Assembly: GCA_027035445.1 (NCBI GenBank)
Contig: JALVUT010000321.1
Coordinates: 1 to 27,412 of the forward strand
From: Thermococcus sp.
GTDB taxonomy: Archaea; Methanobacteriota_B; Thermococci; Thermococcales; Thermococcaceae
DNA: 27,412 nucleotides
Reading direction: 5' to 3'
Shown here: positions 8,012 to 16,807 of the stretch, piece after piece
Numbering within the stretch: position 1 is the first letter of the stretch
How the letters are laid out: each line of letters begins with the position of its first letter
Program-made: the position numbers and the translations under genes
The notes under the pieces: model-generated
Databases searched by the model: none
What the model was told of the DNA's origin: nothing
The model's input: the letters and a program-made list of their open reading frames with translations, nothing else

Positions 8012-9787
8012 TCACGTGTTCAAATGCGCGTCGAACTTCCAGTCGGGCCTGTAATCAGTACAGCCACCCTCGAGCCTCTTGGAAACATAGGGACCGTTCT
8101 TCCGGTAACCAAACTTCCTGTAGTAGTCCCTCACGCCGACGCCGCTTATGATGACCATCTTCCTGACGTCAAATTCCTCCCTGGCGATTCTCTCCGCCTC
8201 AGCGAGCAGTTCTCTGCCGTAGCCGCGGTGTTGCCACTCGTACTTCGGTTTTCCGCCTATAGGTACGAGCGGGCCGTAGATGTGGAGTTCCCTGACTATC
8301 GCTGAGGGACAGCAGTTTATCTCCTTCCGATGGGCTTTCTCGCTCGGAATCCTCAGGCGGAGAAAGCCTATGAGGATATCGTTCTTCGTGTCCTCGAAGC
8401 TCAGGAAGATTTCCCTCCCACCGGATGCATCGTAGTCCTCGCGGAGGAGCTTTATGTGATTTATATCGGGCTGGAGTCCAAACCTCTCCATCATGTGGCC
8501 GACTTCTCTAAACCTGATCTCTCTCGGTCTTATTCCGCGCTTGATCAGCTCGTTGAAGACGAGCTGGCCCAGGTTTGAGTGCTTAACTCCGGCAACTATG
8601 AGCCTGGCCGGAATGTCCCGCTGAATCCTCATGACACGGACCCACTTGGGGAGGTGTCTATAGACCCTAACGAGCAGCTCAACGGCCTCTTTCGTCGTGT
8701 AGGGCCTGTATTTCCCAGCTTTGTACCATGCGTAGAGGGGAGCATCGGCCGTGACGAGGGTTGGATATATCTTGAGCATGTCAGGCCTGAAGCGCGGATC
8801 TTCGAAGACGGCCCTGAACGTGTAGAGATCCCTATCAAAGTTGCTCCCCGGAAGACCCGGCATTATGTGGTAGTTGATTTTAAACCCTGCATCCCTCAAA
8901 AGCCCCGTGGCCTTGACTATCTCCTCGATGCCGTGACCGCGCCGGGTTCTCTCGTGGATGAAGTTGAATACCGTCTGGACGCCGAGCTCGACGCGCGTTG
9001 CTCCCAGCCTGAGCATCCTGTCTATCTGCCGCTCAAAGGCCCAGTCAGGGCGCGTCTCAATTGTTAGTCCCACCATCCTGACCTTGGCCCTCTCGTTCCT
9101 CCTCTGCTCGTCCTCGAGGTAGTAGTAGGGCTTCCTGTGCGTTTTCTCCCACGCCTCTCTGAACTTGGGATCTTCCTCGAAAACCGACCTGTCTCCGTGA
9201 ACTATCAGCCGTACGAGCTTCTCCTCCAGGTTCTCAATGTCCCTGAAGTGCGGGAAGTCGTTCATAGCCTTGAATGCCTCTTTGATGAACCATTCCTGGT
9301 AGTCCAAATCGACGGCCGGGAAGGTTCCGCCCTGGATTATGACCTCGACCTTGTCAACGTCGTGGCCTATGTCCCTGAGCTGCTTCAATCTGCGCATCAT
9401 GATGATGTAGGGATGGTAGGCGCTCTGGACGGCGCGAAGGGCGGAGGGCTCTTTACCCGTGTAGCTCTGGGGGGAACCAACGGTCGGGCCGCCGGGGCAG
9501 TAGATGCAGCGTCCGTGGGGACAGGGAAAAGGCCTGGTCATCATGGCAACGACAGCGACGCCGCTTATCGTCCTCGTCGGCTTTCTCCTGAGCAGGTCTC
9601 TAAATCTTCCGCGCTCCCCCTCCGGAATCGCCTTTAGGACGTCGGAGTTGCCAGGAATCTTCGAGAGATGATACTTACGCGACACGACTATCTTGTAGCG
9701 GTTAAGCTCATCTCTGCTCTTTATCTCGCCGGAAAGCACGGCCTTGGCCAGCTCCTCAACCGCTCTCTCGAAGTTCTCGCCGTCCAT
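8012..9787 (-). CDS. elp3: Elp3-type tRNA uridine(34) carboxymethyl-forming enzyme (radical SAM + GNAT)
   Basis: 591-residue archaeal Elp3, which modifies the wobble uridine (cm5U-type chemistry) using acetyl-CoA and a radical SAM cluster; archaea use it without the other Elongator subunits. The cluster-binding cysteines are Cys89, Cys94 and Cys97 in CPHGRCIYCPGGPTVG. Radical SAM barrel motifs follow (VGLTIETRPDW, ELGVQTVF, YHIMPGLPGS). The C-terminal 130 residues form a GNAT acetyltransferase domain (HRGYGRELLAEAERIA, VRDYYRKFGYRKNGPYV). The ATG at 9787 follows GGGAGGAAC. It is the first gene of an elp3-ykgJ unit, divergent from the Nif3-like gene. Confidence 0.95.
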   Translation of the reverse strand: MDGENFERAVEELAKAVLSGEIKSRDELNRYKIVVSRKYHLSKIPGNSDVLKAIPEGERGRFRDLLRRKPTRTISGVAVVAMMTRPFPCPHGRCIYCPGGPTVGSPQSYTGKEPSALRAVQSAYHPYIIMMRRLKQLRDIGHDVDKVEVIIQGGTFPAVDLDYQEWFIKEAFKAMNDFPHFRDIENLEEKLVRLIVHGDRSVFEEDPKFREAWEKTHRKPYYYLEDEQRRNERAKVRMVGLTIETRPDWAFERQIDRMLRLGATRVELGVQTVFNFIHERTRRGHGIEEIVKATGLLRDAGFKINYHIMPGLPGSNFDRDLYTFRAVFEDPRFRPDMLKIYPTLVTADAPLYAWYKAGKYRPYTTKEAVELLVRVYRHLPKWVRVMRIQRDIPARLIVAGVKHSNLGQLVFNELIKRGIRPREIRFREVGHMMERFGLQPDINHIKLLREDYDASGGREIFLSFEDTKNDILIGFLRLRIPSEKAHRKEINCCPSAIVRELHIYGPLVPIGGKPKYEWQHRGYGRELLAEAERIAREEFDVRKMVIISGVGVRDYYRKFGYRKNGPYVSKRLEGGCTDYRPDWKFDAHLNT

Positions 9788-9819
9788 GTTCCTCCCTCTC
9801 GACCCAACTTGCCGGGCGG

Positions 9820-9827
9820 TTTTAAAA
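9820..9827. promoter_or_regulatory. Symmetric TATA element in the elp3 / nif3 divergent region
   Basis: TTTTAAAA reads the same on both strands. On the minus strand it sits about 35 bases before the elp3 ATG; on the plus strand about 60 bases before the Nif3-like ATG, putting the plus-strand start near 9848, inside the tandem palindromes. Confidence 0.5.
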
Positions 9828-9842
9828 GGGTTTGCTGGACAT

Positions 9843-9875
9843 ATTCAGTTCAGTGAATAATTCAGTATGGTGAAT
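9843..9875 (+). repeat. Two tandem 16-bp palindromes, candidate operator
   Basis: ATTCAGTTCAGTGAAT (9843-9858) and ATTCAGTATGGTGAAT (9860-9875) are separated by one base. Each has ATTCA and TGAAT arms around a six-base centre, and the repeat period is 17 bp. They cover the predicted transcription start and end just before the AGGTGAT ribosome binding site of the Nif3-like gene. This placement suits a repressor site; no regulator is identified. Confidence 0.65.
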
Positions 9876-9886
9876 AGGTGATGTCC

Positions 9887-10639
9887 ATGAACCGCGACGA
9901 ACTCGTCTCTTTCCTGAACGAGTACCTCAACGCCTCCGCCTACCCGGACAAGTCGAGTAACGGCCTGCAAGTGGAGGGCAGACCCGAAGTCGAGCGCGTT
10001 GCCTTCGCCGTCGATACGACACTCAGAACTATCGAGAGGGCGGCAAAGGCAAAAGCGGATATGATGGTCGTCCACCACGGCATGATATGGGGCGGCCTTG
10101 GCTACATCACTGGGATGCACTACAAGCGCCTGAAGGCCATCCTTGAAAGCGGGATAAACCTCTACGTGGCGCATCTGCCCCTAGATGCCCATCCTGAAGT
10201 CGGAAACAACGTTGAACTCCTCAAACTCCTTGGCCTTGAACCGAAAGGGTCCTTCGGTGAGTACAGGGGCCTCTCCGTCGGTTTCTGGGGGGAGTTCAAG
10301 GAGCTGCAGCCAGTGGAGAAGGTCGCGCAGATTATAGCGGAGAAGCTCGACACAACGGTTAGGACCTATGAGTTCGGGAGGAGGGAGATAAAGACCGTTG
10401 GAGCCGTCAGCGGGGCCGGAGCCTTCGCCCTGGAAGAGGCCTGGAGGAGGGGAATCGATCTCCTCGTAACAGGTGAGTTCGGGCACGCAGACTACCTGAC
10501 AGCTATAGACCTGCCGCAGAGCGTCCTCGTTGCTGGGCACTATAAGACGGAGACGCTGGGGGTTAAGGGCCTGATGGAGGTTGTTAAGGAGAAATTCGAC
10601 CTCGACGTCTTCTTCATCGACGAGCCAACCGACCTCTGA
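9887..10639 (+). CDS. Nif3-like (DUF34) dinuclear metal-centre protein
   Basis: 250-residue member of the Nif3/YbgI family, which forms toroidal hexamers with a two-metal site; bacterial members are often mislabelled GTP cyclohydrolase and the true reaction is unsettled. Metal ligands fit His63-His64 (MVVHHGMIWGG), His96 and Asp100 (YVAHLPLDAHPEVGNN) and the C-terminal GHYKTETLGV. The length matches the short family form without the inserted PII-like domain. The ATG at 9887 is chosen over a GTG (9878) and an ATG (9881) because AGGTGAT ends four bases before it. Expression probably depends on the tandem palindromes upstream. Its 3' end overlaps the convergent gene at 10614-10979 by 26 bases. 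Confidence 0.88.
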   Translation: MNRDELVSFLNEYLNASAYPDKSSNGLQVEGRPEVERVAFAVDTTLRTIERAAKAKADMMVVHHGMIWGGLGYITGMHYKRLKAILESGINLYVAHLPLDAHPEVGNNVELLKLLGLEPKGSFGEYRGLSVGFWGEFKELQPVEKVAQIIAEKLDTTVRTYEFGRREIKTVGAVSGAGAFALEEAWRRGIDLLVTGEFGHADYLTAIDLPQSVLVAGHYKTETLGVKGLMEVVKEKFDLDVFFIDEPTDL

Positions 10640-10979
10640 ACCCTTCCATGACTTCTTTTTCCTTCAGAATCCTCAATTCGACTCCAAGCTCCCGGGCATA
10701 GCTCGGAATCCAGCCCGATCTGGAGCTGAAGTTTGAAACGACCCAGAGCTCAGAAAAGCCCGCCCGATGGGCCTTCACAACGTCGTAGAGCAGCCTCTGT
10801 GGAAACCACTTGAAAGATGCCTCCAGTTCAATCGCGAGGAGCTTTCTCTCGCCGTCCAGAACAGCTATGTCAATCCTCGTGCCGTCAGGGGTTCTGTACT
10901 CAGGAACCGCTTTTAGGCCTAGCTCGGAGCAGAGGGAAACAATCTCCCGGGTCAGGGTTTTTACCTTGATGAAAAACAC
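10614..10979 (-). CDS. Small protein with a PD-(D/E)XK-like nuclease fold, function unknown
   Basis: 121-residue protein not assigned to a named family. Residues 25-53 have the layout of a restriction-endonuclease-like core: PEYRTPDGTRIDIAV with Asp37, then LLAIELEASFKW with Glu51-x-Glu53. The usual lysine of (D/E)xK is Glu53, with Lys58 nearby, so activity is uncertain. The helix QRLLYDVVKAHRAGF and strand ELWVVSNF that follow suit the fold. The start is GTG at 10979; the ribosome binding site is weak. It begins 20 bases after the alaS stop, so it is probably read from the alaS transcript. Confidence 0.6.
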   Translation of the reverse strand: MFFIKVKTLTREIVSLCSELGLKAVPEYRTPDGTRIDIAVLDGERKLLAIELEASFKWFPQRLLYDVVKAHRAGFSELWVVSNFSSRSGWIPSYARELGVELRILKEKEVMEGFRGRLARR

Positions 10980-10998
10980 CTCAAAAAGGAGTTGAAAA

Positions 10999-13740
10999 TC
11001 AGCCGAGGTGCTTCTTTACCTCGGCTATCGCTTCCTCAGCCTTGAGCGGGTTCTTTATCCTTCCCTGGGCCAGCTCCCTCCTTCCGCCACCACCGCCGCC
11101 GGCGACGGAGGTTATTATTTTCGCCAGCTCTCCGGCCTTGAGGTCGAGGCCGTCTCCAACTGCAACGACGAAGTGCCCCTCCCTCGTGATGAGAACCACG
11201 ACCCTCTTATCCTTCCTGAGCTTGCTGGCCGCCTCGCGGAGGTCGTCTATCGTCCCCTCAACGACCTTGCCGGTGAACTCGACGTCGCCGATCCTCTCGA
11301 CCTCACTTTCGAGCTCGTATACGAGGAGCTTGGCGAGTTCCTTCCTCAGCTTCTCGACCTCCTTCTTAGCGGCCTTCCACTCGTTGAAGAACCTCTCGGC
11401 TGTTTCGGGAACCTTCTCTGGTGGAACGCGGAAGATTTCAGCGGTTTTCTTAAGCAGGCTATCCGTCTCCTGCATCCAGTTTATCGCTGCCTCTCCCGCC
11501 GCAAAGATTATGCGCTCAACACCGTCCTGTATGCGCTCCGTCCTTAGAATCTTTATCGGGCCGATAAGCCCGGTGTTCGGCAGGTGCGTCCCACCGCAGG
11601 CCTGGACGTCCCAGTCCTCTATCTTCAGCACACGGATTGTCCTTCCGGGGACGACCCCTCCCTGATACAGGCGGAAGCCGTACTTCATCTCGGCCTTGGT
11701 TCTCGGGAGCCACTCCCAGGTGACCCTCCGGTTCTCCATTACAACCCTGTTGGCGAGGCGCTCTATTTCCCTCAGCTCCTCCTCGGTGATGCGCTTATAA
11801 TGGCTTATGTCGAGCCTGGCCCAGTTGGTGTGGAGCTGGGAACCGGCCTGCCAGACGTGCTTTCCAAGAACCCTGACCAGAGCGCCCATGAGAACGTGGG
11901 TGCCCGTGTGGTGGCGCATGTGCTGGATTCTCCTGTCCCAGTCGAGCCTTCCGTGTACTGTAATTCCTTCCCTGAAGAGCTCCGGTCTCTCGACCCTGTG
12001 GAGGATGACCTTCCCGACCTTCTGAACGTCCGTGACCTTAACCTCTTCGCCGTCGACTGCTAGAACCCCGGTGTCAGGGGGTTGACCACCACCCTCGGGA
12101 TAGAATGCCGTCCCTTCGAGAACCACCCAGCCGTCGATGGCCTTGAGAACCCTGGCATCGAACTCCCTCATGAGCGGGTTCTCGTAGTAGAGCGTCCTCG
12201 TGTCCGGTAACTCCTTGACGAGCTCGAAGTCGACGACGTACTCCGCCGCGATTTTCTTCTCGGCTTTCTCGGCCTTCTCAGCGACGAGGGTGTAAAAGTT
12301 GTCCGGTATCTCAACCCGTAAACCTTCCCCCCCGGCGACCTCCCGGACTATCTCCGGGGTGAGGCCATGACTTTCATAGAATAGGATGAGCTTTTCGAGC
12401 GGTATCTCAACCTCTCCGGTCTTCTTAAGCTTGGCTATCTCCCTCTTAACGAGATCGCTTCCCCTCTTGAGCGTCTCCTGATACCTCTTCTCCTCAACGT
12501 TGATTATGTCGAGAACTACCTCCTCCATCTCCCTGAACTCAGGGTAAGTCTGGGAGAGTTCCTTTATGTGCATGGCGACAATTTCAGCGAGTGGAACCTC
12601 CAGGCCGAGCTCACGGAGGTGTCGTATGCTCTTCCTTATCAAAAGACGCGCAAGGTAGCCGGCCTTGGCATTGGACGGAATCACTCCGTCGGCCAGCATG
12701 AAGGTTAAAGCTTTGGTGTGATCCGCTATCGCGTAGATCAGTTCGTAAGGTCTAACGGTCTTCTCAAGCTCCTCAACGTTTATACCGACCTTCTTGGCGA
12801 CCTGCTCTCTCAGATAGCGCAAATCACTCATATCATCGATGTCAAACATTCCTGCTAATCTGGAGTTCTCCATGAGAATCCTATCGTCTATCCTCTCTAT
12901 CCCCGCCATCTTCTTCAACGGTTCAACGGCATAGCCGAGGACGGCGTCGTAGGCCGTTGGAGTACCGTGGCTCATCCAGACGAGTCTCTCCAGACCGTAG
13001 CCGGTATCCACAACGCGGGTCTCCATAGGGACGTAGTAGTCACCCTTTATCTCGATGATCCGGCTCGGGTCAGCGTTCTCCGGGGCCTTCTTGTACTGCA
13101 TGAAGACGAGCGTTGCCACCTCCAGACCGCGGTAGAGCACCTCAAAGGCAGGGCCCGCGTTTCCACCGCCAGCCCAGGGGTTCTCCTTGAAGGTTATATC
13201 CTCCGCCTTCATGCCCAATCTCTTGGTGAAGAACTCGAAAGCTAGCTCAACAGTCTCATCCATCCAGTAAAGTGGCTTTCCCGGGTAGTTGAAGGCGTGG
13301 TGAGCCATCATCTCGAATATCGTGAAGTGCCTGCCGGTTATTCCGACGTTGTCTATGTCGGTGAAGCGGATTGAGGGCTGGCTTATCGTGAGTGGATTTG
13401 CGGGCGGGTCGGCCTCACCGCTTATGACCCACGGCTGGAAGTCCATGATTGAGGCTCCAACGAGGAGCACATCGTCCCTCCAGCGCGGCAGAACCGGGAA
13501 GCGCTTGACGCGACCGTGGCCATGCCTCTCAAAGAAGCTCAAAAAAGCCTCACGCATCTCATCGAGTGTGTACTTCCTCGGTATACCTGGCTTTCCGATG
13601 AAGGAGTACTCGTCACACGGCGGGTCTCCACAGGTCTTCCTGTTCGGGTCGAGCGTCCAGAAGAACTTGCCGCACTTGGGGCACTGCTTCCTTATCCATC
13701 CTTCCTCCTCAAACATCCTCGTGGTCATGTCCATACCCAT
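10999..13740 (-). CDS. alaS: Alanyl-tRNA synthetase, archaeal type
   Basis: 913-residue AlaRS charging tRNA-Ala. The archaeal N-terminal extension carries a four-cysteine zinc-like site (Cys20, 23, 37, 42). The class II catalytic core follows ([34 protein letters not shown]). The editing domain has HHTGTH beginning at His610 and CGGTH at Cys715, which clear mischarged Ser/Gly. The C-terminal region has a coiled coil and the Gly-rich [14 protein letters not shown] of the C-Ala domain. The ATG at 13740 is preferred to an in-frame GTG at 13749 because GGGGTGAGG lies just before it. A promoter is at 13781-13796, and the small nuclease-fold gene follows closely. Confidence 0.97.
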   Translation of the reverse strand: MGMDMTTRMFEEEGWIRKQCPKCGKFFWTLDPNRKTCGDPPCDEYSFIGKPGIPRKYTLDEMREAFLSFFERHGHGRVKRFPVLPRWRDDVLLVGASIMDFQPWVISGEADPPANPLTISQPSIRFTDIDNVGITGRHFTIFEMMAHHAFNYPGKPLYWMDETVELAFEFFTKRLGMKAEDITFKENPWAGGGNAGPAFEVLYRGLEVATLVFMQYKKAPENADPSRIIEIKGDYYVPMETRVVDTGYGLERLVWMSHGTPTAYDAVLGYAVEPLKKMAGIERIDDRILMENSRLAGMFDIDDMSDLRYLREQVAKKVGINVEELEKTVRPYELIYAIADHTKALTFMLADGVIPSNAKAGYLARLLIRKSIRHLRELGLEVPLAEIVAMHIKELSQTYPEFREMEEVVLDIINVEEKRYQETLKRGSDLVKREIAKLKKTGEVEIPLEKLILFYESHGLTPEIVREVAGGEGLRVEIPDNFYTLVAEKAEKAEKKIAAEYVVDFELVKELPDTRTLYYENPLMREFDARVLKAIDGWVVLEGTAFYPEGGGQPPDTGVLAVDGEEVKVTDVQKVGKVILHRVERPELFREGITVHGRLDWDRRIQHMRHHTGTHVLMGALVRVLGKHVWQAGSQLHTNWARLDISHYKRITEEELREIERLANRVVMENRRVTWEWLPRTKAEMKYGFRLYQGGVVPGRTIRVLKIEDWDVQACGGTHLPNTGLIGPIKILRTERIQDGVERIIFAAGEAAINWMQETDSLLKKTAEIFRVPPEKVPETAERFFNEWKAAKKEVEKLRKELAKLLVYELESEVERIGDVEFTGKVVEGTIDDLREAASKLRKDKRVVVLITREGHFVVAVGDGLDLKAGELAKIITSVAGGGGGGRRELAQGRIKNPLKAEEAIAEVKKHLG

Positions 13741-13780
13741 GATCCTCACCCCTTGGGTTGAAGTAGAAAACGAAGCAGGT

Positions 13781-13796
13781 CTATTAAGGTTTTCTC
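13781..13796 (-). promoter_or_regulatory. Probable alaS promoter
   Basis: Minus-strand GAGAAAACCTTAATAG: an A-rich BRE-like stretch followed by TATA-like CCTTAATAG about 40 bases before the alaS ATG. It shares AACCTT with the nip7 and hisS promoters and overlaps the end of the broken gene at 13795-14117. Confidence 0.5.
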
Positions 13797-14117
13797 ATTC
13801 CTTCGAATCCGGACCGGGATCAACCTCAACATCTTCAAAGTGCTTATCCTCTATGAGCACGATGGGAGGCATTGTGTAACTTGAGAAGTCTGAGGGGATT
13901 CCGTCTCCATCAGCTCGAGCTTATGCCTGCAACCGGAGTTGCGTCCCAAGTTTGATCATGTGATCCTCAAGTTCCCCCACCGGGACTTCAGGTCTCTCTA
14001 TCTCCCCGAGGTACCCCGGTAAAGCCTCCTCCTCATCATAGCGGTCAGCCCCGTAAACTCTCCTCACCACTCAGGGGGCTCCAGACTCATCATCCCATTG
14101 GGGATTATCACACCCAT
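13795..14117 (-). pseudogene. Decayed or frame-broken hypothetical gene (~108 codons)
   Basis: No intact frame, yet consecutive pieces read as protein with normal codon bias. They run from ATG at 14117 (MGVIIPNGMMSLEPPEW), through VYGADRYDEEEALPGYLGE and ERPEVPVGELEDHMIKLG, to HKLELMET and finally FSSYTMPPIVLIEDKHFED, ending at TGA 13795-13797. All four breaks can be joined by adding one G at GG 14067-14068, GGG 13945-13947, GG 13926-13927 and GG 13901-13902. The restored product is about 108 residues, acidic, with no signal peptide or membrane segment; I do not recognise the family. It fills most of the 425-base gap between alaS and thiD. Decay is the simplest reading; assembly error is the alternative. 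Confidence 0.6.
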
Positions 14118-14165
14118 TCCTAAAAACGTTCCCCCGCCCTGGCACAAACTGAAAATCAAAAAGTC

Positions 14166-15386
14166 TTAGATTATCCTCTTTACCTTCTCAAGAACCTCCT
14201 GTGGGTTTCTTCCGAGAACCAGCACTGTGGAGTTCATGCACACCAAGTCAGGCTTTTCCCTGTATGCCTCCCCATACTCCAGAACCGCAAAGCCCTCCTC
14301 CAGCGCCCGCCCAATAAGCTCCCTGTTGCATCTAAGGCTGATCGCACTCCTGAGCTCGGGGAAATGCTCCATAATCTCCAGAAGAACTGCGGAGATGCTT
14401 CCTGATGCTCCAAAGTCAACTTCCCCCCCGTTCGTGACTGTGGCAACCTCTGAATAGAGCCTGGGCAGGGCATAGATAAAATCCACCCCTTCTTCTGGCA
14501 TATATTCAGTGAGGTGCTCCTTAAGCCCTTCAAATTCCTTCACGGCGCTCTTCAGAGCTCTGTAAACCCTCCATCTCTCGGCCGGGATTTCAATCCATGC
14601 ATTCTGATTTACGGGACAGTGCCCATGCCCTATTCTCGCCCCATAGGTTATTCCCAGTGTTATGAACTCCTTGGCAGTTTCGATCGCTCTTTCCAGGCTG
14701 TATCCCTTTGCCAGATTCGCCGTTATCGCCGCTGAGAAGGAGCAACCCGTTCCATGGGTGCAGCCCTCAACAAAGGGAGCCCTGTATTCCCTGAATCTTC
14801 CATCGTGATAGAGAACATCAACAGCCTCACCCAGTCCGAGATGTCCTCCCTTCACAACAACGGCTTTCGCTCCCAGCTCCTCAGCAATAACCTTTGCCGC
14901 CCTTTTTGCATCCTCAAGGTTATTTATCCCTATACCGCTGAGCCTTTCAGCCTCGTATCTGTTCGGGGTTACAAGCTCTGCCAGAGGGATTATATGTCTG
15001 ACAAGGGCCTCCACGGCATCCTCCCTTAAAAGGGGCGCCCCGCTCTTGGCTATCATGACCGGGTCAACCACGAGGGGGAAGTTGTATTTTTTCACGGTTT
15101 TTGCCACAGCTTTTATTATCTCCCTGCTGCTCAGCATCCCCGTTTTGGCGACATCAACCCCTATGTCATCGGCTACAGCTTCAATCTGCTGCGCAACAAC
15201 CTCCGGCGGAATATCATGGATCGCCCGCACCTCCTCCGTGTTCTGGGCTGTAACGCTCGTTACCGCCACCAGCCCGTGGACGGCAAAGGCGGAAAAGGTC
15301 TTCAAATCGGCCTCGATTCCGGCTCCATCCCCGCTGTCGCTTCCAGCTATCGTTAGGGCAGTTTTGACGTATTTTCTTGCATCCAT
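14166..15386 (-). CDS. thiD: HMP/HMP-P kinase (ThiD) with a degenerate ThiN-like C-terminal domain
   Basis: 406 residues. Residues 1 to about 265 are a ribokinase-fold ThiD that phosphorylates hydroxymethylpyrimidine to HMP-PP: AGSDSGDGAGIEADLKTF, DPVMIAKSGAPLL, GCTHGTGCSFSAAI. Residues from about 270 to 406 resemble ThiN (FIYALPRLYSEVATVTNG, LRSAISLRCNRELIGRAL, STVLVLGRNPQEVLEKV). However, the conserved region that in catalytic ThiN reads like GGSRH is FGASGSIS here (about 325-332), and the later region is shortened. The operon also has thiE, so this tail is probably not a thiamine-phosphate synthase; a ligand-sensing role is possible. The ATG at 15386 is one base after the thiE stop, with GGGGGA upstream; an ATG at 15410 is less likely. 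Confidence 0.9.
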   Translation of the reverse strand: MDARKYVKTALTIAGSDSGDGAGIEADLKTFSAFAVHGLVAVTSVTAQNTEEVRAIHDIPPEVVAQQIEAVADDIGVDVAKTGMLSSREIIKAVAKTVKKYNFPLVVDPVMIAKSGAPLLREDAVEALVRHIIPLAELVTPNRYEAERLSGIGINNLEDAKRAAKVIAEELGAKAVVVKGGHLGLGEAVDVLYHDGRFREYRAPFVEGCTHGTGCSFSAAITANLAKGYSLERAIETAKEFITLGITYGARIGHGHCPVNQNAWIEIPAERWRVYRALKSAVKEFEGLKEHLTEYMPEEGVDFIYALPRLYSEVATVTNGGEVDFGASGSISAVLLEIMEHFPELRSAISLRCNRELIGRALEEGFAVLEYGEAYREKPDLVCMNSTVLVLGRNPQEVLEKVKRII

Positions 15387-15387
15387 C

Positions 15388-16017
15388 TCACATTCCCCCA
15401 AAGAACTCATCTATTACAGCCCTCATTTCCGCGGTGGCCTTTCTGACATCCGGGGCACCCACCACGGCGGATATGACTGCCACACCGTCAGCTCCGGCCA
15501 TCAGGACATCTCTGAGGTTTTCACGGTTTATACCCCCTATCGCCACCACGGGTATATGCACTGACTCCACGATTTCCCTCAGGCCTTGCAGTCCAATAAC
15601 CCTAACCCCCTTCTTTGTGGCAGTAGGAAAGACCGCACCCGCTCCGAGATAATGAGCCCCCTCCCTCTCAGCTCTCAGAGCCTTCTCAAGGCTGTAGACT
15701 GATGCTCCGATGAGAAGGTTTGGGGCAAGCTCCTTCGCCACATGAACCGGCATGTCATCCGGGCCGAGCTGAACCCCATCGGCGTTTACAGCAAGGGCCA
15801 CGTCGAGCCTGTCATCAACAAAGAAAAGGGCGTTATATTCCTCCGTTAGCCTCCTTAACTCCCTTCCGACGGCTATCATCTCGCCCGTTGATGCATTTTT
15901 TAGTCTTAGCTGAACTGCAGTTGCCCCTCCTTCGAGGGCAGCCCTGGCGGTCTCAACTTCGCCCCTGAGCCTCCTATCAGTTATCACGTAGAGTCTGAGC
16001 CTCTTTTTAAGGTTCAA
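15388..16017 (-). CDS. thiE: Thiamine-phosphate synthase
   Basis: 209-residue TIM-barrel enzyme joining HMP-PP and HET-P to thiamine phosphate. Motifs in order: LYVITDRRL, AVQLRLKNAS, FVDDRLDVALAVNADGVQLG, GAGAVFPTATKKG, VVAIGGINREN and GADGVAVISAV. The length is normal. The start is TTG at 16017, inside the end of thiM, about five bases after GGTGAA; there is no better ATG nearby. It overlaps thiM by 11 bases and is followed after one base by thiD, so the four thiamine genes are translationally coupled. Confidence 0.94.
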   Translation of the reverse strand: MNLKKRLRLYVITDRRLRGEVETARAALEGGATAVQLRLKNASTGEMIAVGRELRRLTEEYNALFFVDDRLDVALAVNADGVQLGPDDMPVHVAKELAPNLLIGASVYSLEKALRAEREGAHYLGAGAVFPTATKKGVRVIGLQGLREIVESVHIPVVAIGGINRENLRDVLMAGADGVAVISAVVGAPDVRKATAEMRAVIDEFFGGM

Positions 16018-16807
16018 CTTTCTTCACCTTCATCCTCTCTTTCACAAGTCTCACATCAACCCTGTAGAGCCAGTCGTAGAGCCCCACGTGGAAGCTTCCG
16101 GGATAGGCTACCTCTTCACAGGCCTTTTCGGCGGCCACTCCAAAGACCACCAGCGCTGAAAGTGCTGCCTTCAGCGGGCTCTCAACGGCTGCAAAGGCCC
16201 CGGTTATTGCCGTGACCATGCATCCCGTCCCTGTGATCCTGCCGAGCATAGGTGTGCCGTTCTTAACGGCATAAACCGCCCCTCCATCGCTCACATAGTC
16301 TGTCTCACCCGTGACTGCGGCTGTGAGGTTGAACTCCTGCGCCGCCCTGAACGCAAGCTTCTTGGCGGCTTTCCTGTCATAAACGGACGAATCCACACCC
16401 CTCGTTTTTCCATGTGATCCGAGAAGTGCAGATATTTCGCCGAAGTTTCCCCTGAGAATCGAGACGTTTCCGCTTTCAAGGAGCTTCAGCGCTGTCTTAG
16501 TTCTGAAGGCCGTTGCACCAGCCCCAACGGGGTCGAGAACTAGGGGCTTTCCCAGATCGCCGGCTATCCTCACGGCCTTCTTCATTGAGGAAACCCAGTG
16601 CCTGTCGAGAGTTCCTATGTTTATCACGACGGAATCGGCTATTCTTATCATCTCCTCAAGCTCCTCCTCGGCGTGTGCCATCACAGGGGAAGCCCCGAGG
16701 GCGAGGAGAGCATTGGCTGTTGTGTTCATCACGACGAAATTTGTGATGTTGTGCACCAGGGGCCTCTTTTCCCTCACCCTTTCCAGAGCTTCAGCCAGAC
16801 CTTCCAT
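16007..16807 (-). CDS. thiM: Hydroxyethylthiazole kinase
   Basis: 266-residue ribokinase-fold kinase phosphorylating the thiazole alcohol (HET), a salvage step feeding ThiE. Motifs: PLVHNITNFVVMNTTANALL at the N-terminus, LVLDPVGAGATAFR, and ITGTGCMVTAITGAFAA holding the conserved catalytic-site cysteine. The ATG at 16807 directly abuts the cytX stop (TGAATG), with GGAGGTGATG as ribosome binding site inside the end of cytX. With ThiE, ThiD and a transporter it completes salvage from HMP and HET. Confidence 0.95.
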   Translation of the reverse strand: MEGLAEALERVREKRPLVHNITNFVVMNTTANALLALGASPVMAHAEEELEEMIRIADSVVINIGTLDRHWVSSMKKAVRIAGDLGKPLVLDPVGAGATAFRTKTALKLLESGNVSILRGNFGEISALLGSHGKTRGVDSSVYDRKAAKKLAFRAAQEFNLTAAVTGETDYVSDGGAVYAVKNGTPMLGRITGTGCMVTAITGAFAAVESPLKAALSALVVFGVAAEKACEEVAYPGSFHVGLYDWLYRVDVRLVKERMKVKKVEP

